This document shows, piece by piece, positions 13,962 through 19,897 of a stretch of DNA of 23,538 nucleotides. The position numbers and the translations under genes are program-made. The stretch comes from UBA1189 sp045647345 (GTDB lineage: Bacteria; Bacteroidota; Bacteroidia; Bacteroidales; Bacteroidaceae): assembly GCA_045647345.1 (NCBI GenBank), contig JAZRMG010000146.1, forward strand, positions 1 to 23,538. Reading direction: 5' to 3'. The first letter of the stretch is position 1; the number at the start of each line of letters is the position of its first letter. The notes under the pieces were generated by a model, which did not search any database, was not told the origin of the DNA, and saw only the letters and a program-made list of their open reading frames with translations.

Positions 13962-15044
13962 TTATTTCTTGGCAACACGCGGTGAGATGACGTATTCATC
14001 AACAAGCATCCATGCGGCAGTACCGAAGAATGCCAAGAATACGTAGAGCAGTCCCATCATCATCTTCTTCGGTGACGATGCCTTGATAGGAACAACAGCG
14101 GGCTGCATCACCACACATACGGGAGTACTTTCAGCCACCTTGGCACGAGCCATCTCCAACTGTTGGGCTATCTGGTTATATACATTGAAAGCCAACTCCT
14201 GCTCGTTAGACAAACGGTCCTGTTCTATCTGGTATTTCATCTTTACCACACCTTGATGCATATCTGCATATTCCGCATATTTCTGTTGCGCCTTGTAGTA
14301 CTTCTCTTTCACCTCACTATAGAGTTGTTCTGTATATGCCAAATCCTTACGTGCTTTGGCTGAGCGATACTGTCCGATATATTCTTGCAGATTTTCCGAC
14401 ACGACAGATACCACATAAGCTGCCAACTTTGCATCCTGCATGGTTACATCCAATGTAATTACTGAGTTACCCTTATCGACATTGACTGCAATCTTCTCGT
14501 CCAAGGATTTCACCGTCAAGAACTGACGACGGCTCAGAAGCGTAGCATCCAGTGAAGGAGGAGTAACATCCAGCGTATCTTTTCCTAACATATGGCTTAG
14601 CAGTTTTCCGGGAGCACCTAAAATTTTGACCCACCAAGGTTCTTTCTGATGATTTACCAGATAGTCATACAACGTGGTTTGCAGTTCACCCTCATTGGCT
14701 TCAATCTGCAGATTCAAAAGTTCGCAAAGAAAGGGTGTAGAAGAGACAATTTGCGGATACAGTTCTGGATACAAAGCATCTTCGCTTCCAGACAAGCCAC
14801 CAAGATTAAGACCTGCCATCGAAGCCAATGCGCCGATACCTCCAGAAGACAGACTTGCACCTGACGAGAACTCTGGAGCCAAAACGACAGTCGACGTATA
14901 TTGTTTAGGTATGCTGAACGCTACAATGATAGACAACACACCACCAATGAAACAATTTATGATAAAACGTTTACGTTTGCTCCACAACAATAAGATAATC
15001 TCTACGATATCTACTTCCCTGCGTATATTACGAGTGTTGTCCAT
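13962..15044 (-). CDS. Wzz-like polysaccharide co-polymerase (chain-length determinant)
   Basis: A 360-aa inner-membrane protein. The Wzz N-terminal domain starts VDIVEIILLLWSKRKRF, followed by the first membrane segment (about 27-46) and the characteristic IPKQYTSTVVLAPE. A large periplasmic region follows, with predicted coiled coil around 235-300 (KARKDLAYTEQLYSEVKEK onward). The second membrane segment (about 327-346) is preceded by VPIKASSPKK, the Pro-rich motif of the family. The protein ends shortly afterwards (VISPRVAKK), so the cytoplasmic tyrosine kinase domain of Wzc-type proteins is absent; no separate kinase gene is seen either. The role is control of polymer length together with Wzy and the outer-membrane exporter encoded 5 bases upstream. 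Confidence 0.88.
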   Translation of the reverse strand: MDNTRNIRREVDIVEIILLLWSKRKRFIINCFIGGVLSIIVAFSIPKQYTSTVVLAPEFSSGASLSSGGIGALASMAGLNLGGLSGSEDALYPELYPQIVSSTPFLCELLNLQIEANEGELQTTLYDYLVNHQKEPWWVKILGAPGKLLSHMLGKDTLDVTPPSLDATLLSRRQFLTVKSLDEKIAVNVDKGNSVITLDVTMQDAKLAAYVVSVVSENLQEYIGQYRSAKARKDLAYTEQLYSEVKEKYYKAQQKYAEYADMHQGVVKMKYQIEQDRLSNEQELAFNVYNQIAQQLEMARAKVAESTPVCVVMQPAVVPIKASSPKKMMMGLLYVFLAFFGTAAWMLVDEYVISPRVAKK

Positions 15045-15049
15045 AAGAT

Positions 15050-17536
15050 TTATCTTCTGAGAATGTTTGTCAATGCGATTACCACCGTAGCCAACGAAGC
15101 TGAGGTAGAGCCCAAGCTGAGAATTTCAGTTGTCTTCAGACGTTCCTTATCCTTCTTTGGTACCACGATTTCGCAACCAGGCTGTATAAGTCTACTATTC
15201 ATCCTATTAGCACGGGCCACCGTACCATTCATATATACGATATAGACTTTTGATTTCTTAGCATTATTACTAAATCCTCCCGCCTGATCCAAATAGTAGT
15301 TAAGCAATTTTCCTTTCTGATAGGCTACCGTATTGGCATACATCACCTCACCACTCATCTTCACGGTATTGGAGAATTGGGGTACGACAAGGTGGTCTCC
15401 ATTACGTAGCGTAATGTCTGCATCCGATCCTGGTTTTTCCATTGCCTTATGCAGTTCCACACCTACAGGATAAGAAGTTTGGTTCTCCATCGATTTACGA
15501 ATTCTAACCGAGTCTTCCTTTGTTTTTGCAGTCTGCAAAGCCGTTTCTATGGTTATATCTAAACGCTGCAATTCTTCTTCGGTCATCTGGCGTATCAAGC
15601 GAGCCCCTTCGGGATAAGCTTGCGGCGTGAGTCCACCGGCACTTTGTATCAGTTCACTCAATCGTTGGTTCTTTTTGGTCAGCGCATAGGTACCATCAAA
15701 CAGTACCTCTCCTTCGATAAAGACATTTTCCTGTTTATAGTATCCTGGGCTCTTACGCACATAAACCTCATCGAACGGCATGAGCGTAAAGTTGGGATTT
15801 CCTTCAACAAGAAGTCCATCCTTCAATGAGAAAGAATAGGTAAGCGTGATGGTGTCACTTGTTGTTGTGGCTTTTGAATCTTTCACTCTTCGTGCCACAT
15901 CAACACGCGCTATTGATGCAGCCTCAGTCAGTCCTCCGGCATTGACAATAAAGTCCTCTACTGTCATATTATCAGCATATTGATAAACGCCAGGGAAGGC
16001 AACTTCACCATAAATGGTTACGGTCTGCACCTCCTGCATATCAAATAGACTCGCCACCAACAACACATCGTTCTTACGCAGCATGATATCATCAATGCGT
16101 CCACTCATCAGATCATTCAAATTGATTGCAAGATTTTCCAATGTGTTATTCGGATTACGACGATTGAGTACAGCACGGTTCATAAAGGCATCGTCCTTCA
16201 ATCCGCCTGCGCATTCGATCAACTCCTTGACGGTGTTCACACGTCCGTCCACTTGGAACAATCCAGGACGATATACTGCGCCCTTCACCTCCACCATATT
16301 GGCAAAAGTCGGCATAATAGAGTCTACCGATACCGAATCTCCATCGGCCAGCAGGAAGTTCTGTTGTTCGTCAGCATTGAGCGTATATATCTCACGTTCG
16401 CGCTTACCGTTTCGGATGAGGCGTACATCTTCTTTATAGGCGTTACCTTGAAAACCTCCTGCATACTTCATCAACTGAGCTACAGACTCCGTTTCGAGCA
16501 TCTCATAATACATCGGTCGCTTCACATGACCTGTGACAGCCACCAGATTCTTGTAAGCATCTACCGCCACCACATCGTTATCTTCGAGACGTATTCCCGT
16601 ATTTGAAACGCCATTCAATATAAAATCATACACGTCATAGGTTGCCACCATTTTGTCGTCACGATACACTTTCACCTCACGCAGCGTACCTACCTCGTTG
16701 ACGCCACCAGCCTGATACAATGCATTGAATATGGTGGAGAAAGATGACATGGTGTATGTACCGGGGTTTTCCACCTCACCCATTACGTGTACCTGTATGG
16801 TACGGTTCTGAGCCAACGAGAGGCTGATATTCGAGTTAGGCTCTTCGCTGTTGATTCCCGAATAGATTTGTCCGAACTGACGTTTCAGATAGCTATTTGC
16901 CTGTTTCACGGTAAGACCGCTCAGATGCACAGGTCCGAGATTCTCCACATAGATGTTGCCATCAGGTGATATTGTCTCCTGAATAGAAGTTTGCGAAGCG
17001 CCCCAAATATCAATAGTCACCTCATCGCCAGGACCTAACTTATAGTTTTGGGGAGTAGGCAAGTTATATGCAGCCTCAAACGCCAAGTCCTTGTTCTGGA
17101 ATATGCGATGACCGAAGATTTCTTTTTTTTTCGGTTCTTCCATCATATACATCATAGTAGAGTCTGGGAATAAGAATCCGAGTTCATCACCCATCATCAA
17201 TTCACGTTCTTCGTTCTTCATCTTCTGCATTTTATCCTTATCGCTCTGAAGCTGAATCACTCCATCCTGCAGTGGAGCCGTACGCATACGGCTTTTCTCT
17301 GTCAATGTTTTTCCTATGCCCGTTTTCCCTTGTCCATCCATTTTGCGCTTGATACGGTTTATCTGATCCATCGTCACGCCGCGACGCAGCAGATCCGCAG
17401 CAATCTGTTGTTGGCTATCGCCCTCTTCTTGGGCGCTCATCACATATTCCACAACTTGATCATCCGTCATCGTCTGTGCCTTCACACCAACAGCATACAG
17501 AAAAGACAGCATTACAAACAAGAATATTTTCTTCAT
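15050..17536 (-). CDS. Polysaccharide export protein with multiple SLBB domains (Wza-like)
   Basis: An 828-aa periplasmic/outer-membrane exporter. The signal peptide ends near VGVKAQ (residue 21), without a lipobox Cys, unlike E. coli Wza. A charged, Met-rich linker (about 80-140) precedes the Poly_export domain, which begins YKLGPGDEVTIDIWG (165-179). Six SLBB-like repeats follow, each marked by an AGG turn at about 276, 359, 443, 533, 633 and 752. The protein ends with a hydrophobic helix (811-826) and RR. This is much longer than Wza (about 380 aa) and is the usual long form in Bacteroidetes. It lies between the sugar transferase and Wzz-like genes, gaps 21 and 5 bases. A run of nine A residues on the coding strand occurs near residue 136. 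Confidence 0.9.
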   Translation of the reverse strand: MKKIFLFVMLSFLYAVGVKAQTMTDDQVVEYVMSAQEEGDSQQQIAADLLRRGVTMDQINRIKRKMDGQGKTGIGKTLTEKSRMRTAPLQDGVIQLQSDKDKMQKMKNEERELMMGDELGFLFPDSTMMYMMEEPKKKEIFGHRIFQNKDLAFEAAYNLPTPQNYKLGPGDEVTIDIWGASQTSIQETISPDGNIYVENLGPVHLSGLTVKQANSYLKRQFGQIYSGINSEEPNSNISLSLAQNRTIQVHVMGEVENPGTYTMSSFSTIFNALYQAGGVNEVGTLREVKVYRDDKMVATYDVYDFILNGVSNTGIRLEDNDVVAVDAYKNLVAVTGHVKRPMYYEMLETESVAQLMKYAGGFQGNAYKEDVRLIRNGKREREIYTLNADEQQNFLLADGDSVSVDSIMPTFANMVEVKGAVYRPGLFQVDGRVNTVKELIECAGGLKDDAFMNRAVLNRRNPNNTLENLAINLNDLMSGRIDDIMLRKNDVLLVASLFDMQEVQTVTIYGEVAFPGVYQYADNMTVEDFIVNAGGLTEAASIARVDVARRVKDSKATTTSDTITLTYSFSLKDGLLVEGNPNFTLMPFDEVYVRKSPGYYKQENVFIEGEVLFDGTYALTKKNQRLSELIQSAGGLTPQAYPEGARLIRQMTEEELQRLDITIETALQTAKTKEDSVRIRKSMENQTSYPVGVELHKAMEKPGSDADITLRNGDHLVVPQFSNTVKMSGEVMYANTVAYQKGKLLNYYLDQAGGFSNNAKKSKVYIVYMNGTVARANRMNSRLIQPGCEIVVPKKDKERLKTTEILSLGSTSASLATVVIALTNILRR
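17123..17131. repeat. A9 homopolymer in the SLBB export gene
   Basis: Nine T on the plus strand, nine A in the coding sequence, encoding KKK in EEPKKKEIF early in the protein. Homopolymers of this length can slip during replication or transcription. Confidence 0.9.
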
Positions 17537-17557
17537 ACGAGTTACAGCTTGATTAAA

Positions 17558-18202
17558 TTAGAATTTCTTCCCACTGATGATGGAGAAGGCAGTCTTACAC
17601 ACAATTACGAAATCGCCCCATAACGAACGGGTAACGAGATACTCCAAATCCATATCCAAACGAGTGAGCATCTTCTCCATCGTATCCGTATATCCGTTAT
17701 AAAGTGTGGCATTCGAGGTCAACCCCGGGCGCATTTTATAGACATGTACATAGTTCGGATTCACCTCCATAATCTTTTCGATAAACACTTGACGTTCAGG
17801 ACGTGGCCCAACAAGCGACATGTCCCCATGGAGAACATTAAACATCTGCGGCAATTCATCGAGATGATGATCACGCAAGAACCGTCCCACGCGTGTCATC
17901 TGCTCTTTCCTTTCTTCTTCCGTACGAGGAATTCCGTTCTTCTCAGCATCCTTGTACATCGTTCTGAACTTATAGATATAGAATTTCTGTCCTCTATATC
18001 CTATTCGTTCTTGCTTGTATATAGCACTTCCCCCCGTTACGAGGATAGTCAGATAGACCAGTATAAACACTGGCGAGAGGAGGATAATGCCTAAGAGAGA
18101 TACTATTATATCTATCAATCTTTTCACAGCCCGCTGACAAGCATTCATAGCATCATGAAATTCGACATTGGCGGCCGTTTCAAGAGATTGTATATTTTCC
18201 AT
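17558..18202 (-). CDS. Initiating sugar transferase (undecaprenyl-phosphate phosphoglycosyltransferase)
   Basis: A 214-aa monotopic membrane enzyme that transfers a sugar-1-phosphate from a UDP-sugar to undecaprenyl phosphate, the first step of repeat-unit assembly. A reentrant hydrophobic helix lies at about 28-52 (RLIDIIVSLLGIILLSPVF), followed by KQERIGYRGQKFYIYKFRTM (63-82). The catalytic-type region LDELPQMFNVLHGDMSLVGPRPE (114-136) and MRPGLTSNATL complete the PF02397 signature. Residues 1-20 are polar, so this is the short PglC-like form rather than a WbaP-like protein with four extra membrane helices. I chose the ATG at 18202; an in-frame TTG at 18208 would add two residues. It is the first gene of the main operon, with a promoter about 90 bases upstream. 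The sugar is unknown. Confidence 0.92.
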   Translation of the reverse strand: MENIQSLETAANVEFHDAMNACQRAVKRLIDIIVSLLGIILLSPVFILVYLTILVTGGSAIYKQERIGYRGQKFYIYKFRTMYKDAEKNGIPRTEEERKEQMTRVGRFLRDHHLDELPQMFNVLHGDMSLVGPRPERQVFIEKIMEVNPNYVHVYKMRPGLTSNATLYNGYTDTMEKMLTRLDMDLEYLVTRSLWGDFVIVCKTAFSIISGKKF

Positions 18203-18217
18203 AAGCAAAGTCTATTC

Positions 18218-18230
18218 GTATACCATGTAT
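18218..18230. promoter_or_regulatory. 13-bp motif shared with the wzi promoter
   Basis: GTATACCATGTAT is identical to 3026-3038. It lies in the leader of the polysaccharide operon, between the predicted start site and the first ATG. A common regulator is one possible reading. Confidence 0.35.
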
Positions 18231-18288
18231 TATAGTAACGAAGATTACCTTATAATATTGTTAACAAAACTATTTTTATAAATCAGCA

Positions 18289-18318
18289 CAAAGGTATGAC
18301 ATTTTCCGTTGATTGCAA
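18289..18318 (-). promoter_or_regulatory. Promoter of the main polysaccharide operon
   Basis: On the minus strand, TTG (18318-18316), 19 bases, then TACCTTTG (18296-18289), which fits the Bacteroidetes -33/-7 layout. The predicted leader is about 75-80 bases. The element is interlocked with the divergent fabD promoter. Confidence 0.7.
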
Positions 18319-18338
18319 TAAAAAAAATATTATCTTTG
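18309..18338 (+). promoter_or_regulatory. Promoter of fabD
   Basis: TTG (18309-18311), 19 bases, then TATCTTTG (18331-18338). The predicted leader to the ATG at 18432 is about 85-90 bases. Its -33 end overlaps the -33 end of the minus-strand polysaccharide promoter. Confidence 0.7.
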
Positions 18339-18431
18339 CGCGCAATTCAGAAAATTCAGTGTTAAACATACATTTATTGAGATAAAACCATATCGCCACA
18401 TTGTTGGCATTACAAAAAGAAGACCTAAATT

Positions 18432-19292
18432 ATGAAATCATTTGTTTTCCCCGGTCAGGGAGCCCAGTTCTCAGGTATGGGCAAAGACCTTTACGAAACA
18501 TCCCCTTTAGCGAAAGAGCTTTTTGAGAAGGCCAACGACATCCTTGGCTTCCGCATCACAGATATCATGTTCGAGGGCAGCGATGAGGAGCTTCGCCAGA
18601 CCAAGGTGACGCAGCCTGCCGTGTTCCTCCACTCTGTCATCAGTGCCCTCTGCCTGGGCGATGACTTCTGCCCCGATATGGTGGCTGGTCACTCGCTGGG
18701 CGAGTTTTCGGCTATGGTAGCCTCGGGTGCTCTCACCTTCGAGGATGGCTTGAAGCTTGTCTATGCTCGTGCCATGGCCATGCAGAAGGCATGCGAGATG
18801 CAACCCTCCACGATGGCTGCCATCATAGGCTTGGACGACGAGACGATAGAAAACATTTGTGCCGAAGTGACCGAAGGCGGCAACGTCGTGGTGGCTGCCA
18901 ACTACAACTGTCCCGGCCAGGTAGTCATCTCAGGAAGCATCGAGGGCATCAAGCTTGCTTGCGAAAAACTCACCGAGGCGGGTGCCAAGCGTGCTCTCCC
19001 CCTGAGTGTAGGCGGTGCCTTCCACTCCCCTTTGATGGATCCCGCCAAGGTAGAGCTCGAAGCAGCCATCAAGGCCACCGAGTTTCACACGCCCAAGTGC
19101 CCCGTATATCAGAATGTGGATGCCCTGCCTCACACCAATCCTGAAGAGATCAAAGCCAACCTCATAGCCCAACTCACCGCTCCCGTCCGCTGGACTCAGA
19201 GCGTGCGCAACATGATCGCCGATGGTGCCGAATCATTCACCGAATGCGGACCTGGCAATGTGCTGACGGGGCTGGTTCGAAAGATTAAGTAA
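18432..19292 (+). CDS. fabD: Malonyl-CoA:ACP transacylase
   Basis: A 286-aa cytoplasmic enzyme of fatty acid synthesis that moves malonyl groups from CoA to acyl carrier protein. It begins with FVFPGQGAQFSGMG (oxyanion loop Q9). The nucleophile is S88 in GHSLGEFSA, R113 lies in the YARAMAMQ helix, and the catalytic H198 is in GAFHSPLM. C-terminal FTECGPGNVLTGL is also characteristic. Length is close to the usual 300 aa or slightly shorter. It has its own promoter, divergent from the polysaccharide operon. The base composition is visibly GC-richer than the polysaccharide genes. The stop codon lies inside a 26-base inverted repeat, and the repeat-bounded DUF559 element begins 11 bases after the stop. 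Confidence 0.95.
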   Translation: MKSFVFPGQGAQFSGMGKDLYETSPLAKELFEKANDILGFRITDIMFEGSDEELRQTKVTQPAVFLHSVISALCLGDDFCPDMVAGHSLGEFSAMVASGALTFEDGLKLVYARAMAMQKACEMQPSTMAAIIGLDDETIENICAEVTEGGNVVVAANYNCPGQVVISGSIEGIKLACEKLTEAGAKRALPLSVGGAFHSPLMDPAKVELEAAIKATEFHTPKCPVYQNVDALPHTNPEEIKANLIAQLTAPVRWTQSVRNMIADGAESFTECGPGNVLTGLVRKIK

Positions 19293-19301
19293 TCTTTCGA
19301 A
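19276..19301. repeat. Inverted repeat spanning the fabD stop codon
   Basis: TTCGAAAGATTA (19276-19287) and TAATCTTTCGAA (19290-19301) are perfect 12-bp arms around AG. The TAA stop at 19290-19292 is in the right arm. There is no T tract after it, so terminator function is doubtful. The DUF559 element begins 2 bases further on. Confidence 0.75.
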
Positions 19302-19319
19302 GGTCTACGGTCAACAGTT

Positions 19320-19355
19320 CTCCTCCTAGGTTAGGAGGAGTACCCTCGAAGAGGG
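19320..19355. repeat. Left double-hairpin repeat of the DUF559 element
   Basis: Hairpin 1: CTCCTCCTA (19320-19328), loop GGT, TAGGAGGAG (19332-19340). Hairpin 2: CCCTC (19343-19347), loop GAA, GAGGG (19351-19355). Hairpin 2 matches the CCCTC...GAGGG core of the copies inside wecB and the tolC-like gene. Confidence 0.85.
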
Positions 19356-19391
19356 GGAGGTGGTAAAATAGAAGATAATTAACCCATAGCA

Positions 19392-19787
19392 ATGAACGAT
19401 AAAGATCACGAATACAATAGTCCCAATCTACTTTCCAAGAGAAAAGATCTAAGGAACAATTCCACTTCGGCGGAATCAACTCTTTGGAATCTACTCAAGG
19501 GAAAGCAGGTCATGGACATGAAGTTCCGACGCCAGCATTCCGTGGGTCCCTACATTCTTGACTTTTATTGTCCTCAAATACGCTTGTGTATCGAATTAGA
19601 TGGTCACGAACATTTCACTTCTGTAGGAGATGCACATGATGATATTCGTACGGAGTATTTGCTTAGGTATCATGGTATACAAACTCTTCGTTTTGAGAAT
19701 AGCGACATCTTTAACCACACTGAAGGAGTTATAGGAATTATTGGCGAAACAATACAAGAACTATTAAATCCGCCACCTAATACATAA
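19392..19787 (+). CDS. DUF559 (Vsr-like endonuclease fold) protein
   Basis: A 131-aa protein with the DUF559 layout: a helical N-terminus (KRKDLRNNSTSAESTLWNLLKG, E28 in the AE...LW motif), MKFRRQHSVGPYILDFYC (R46, R47, D57) and LCIELDGHEH (E69, D70, H72, H74), then RTEYLLRYHGI and LRFENSDI. D57 followed by ExDG fits a PD-(D/E)xK or Vsr-like nuclease core, so DNA cleavage or nicking is plausible, but no reaction has been established for most members. Key acidic residues are intact and the frame is unbroken. It has no recognisable promoter of its own and may be read from fabD. Palindromic repeats and inverted ends bracket it closely. The C-terminal PPPNT is encoded where repeat-like sequence begins. 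Confidence 0.85.
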   Translation: MNDKDHEYNSPNLLSKRKDLRNNSTSAESTLWNLLKGKQVMDMKFRRQHSVGPYILDFYCPQIRLCIELDGHEHFTSVGDAHDDIRTEYLLRYHGIQTLRFENSDIFNHTEGVIGIIGETIQELLNPPPNT

Positions 19788-19798
19788 AAGCAAATACC

Positions 19799-19844
19799 CC
19801 CTCCGCTTCGCTCGTCCCCCTAAACTAGGGGGACAATCTGAGGG
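19799..19844. repeat. Right hairpin repeat of the DUF559 element
   Basis: GTCCCCCTA (19814-19822), loop AAC, TAGGGGGAC (19826-19834) form a perfect 9-bp stem. An outer CCCTC (19799-19803) can pair with GAGGG (19840-19844). In reverse orientation it resembles the left block: CCCCCTC, CTTCG, then a hairpin with CCTA...TAGG core, then the GACTGTTGACC end. Confidence 0.85.
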
Positions 19845-19897
19845 AACTAAATACAATAATGACTGTTGACCCTAGACAATAAATAAGAACAAAATAT

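Larger units (their letters stand above)
19303..19877. mobile_element. Candidate small mobile element: DUF559 gene bounded by inverted repeats
   Basis: The boundaries are GTCTACGGTCAACAGT (19303-19318) and its near reverse complement at 19862-19877, 15 of 16 bases matching. Just inside each end is a GC-rich hairpin block of similar design (CCTA, 3 bases, TAGG core), in inverted orientation relative to each other. One gene, a 131-aa DUF559 protein, fills the interior. The element separates fabD from the GH13 gene. No target-site duplication and no transposase were found. Alternatively, these are independent copies of a common intergenic repeat that happen to flank the gene. Confidence 0.5.

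Noticed and set aside
16014..16439. A 141-aa plus-strand frame within the SLBB export gene
   Set aside because: It lies fully inside a gene with clear SLBB repeats, has no promoter and gives a low-information Ser/Arg-rich translation.
18203..18431. Invertible capsule promoter or UpxY-type leader
   Set aside because: No pair of inverted recombinase repeats flanks the promoter, and no UpxY/UpxZ gene or site-specific recombinase gene is in the window.
19303..19877. Insertion sequence with DDE transposase, or target-site duplication
   Set aside because: The only gene is DUF559-like, with no DDE or HUH motif, and no convincing direct duplication was found outside the inverted ends. It is kept as a candidate element of unknown mechanism.
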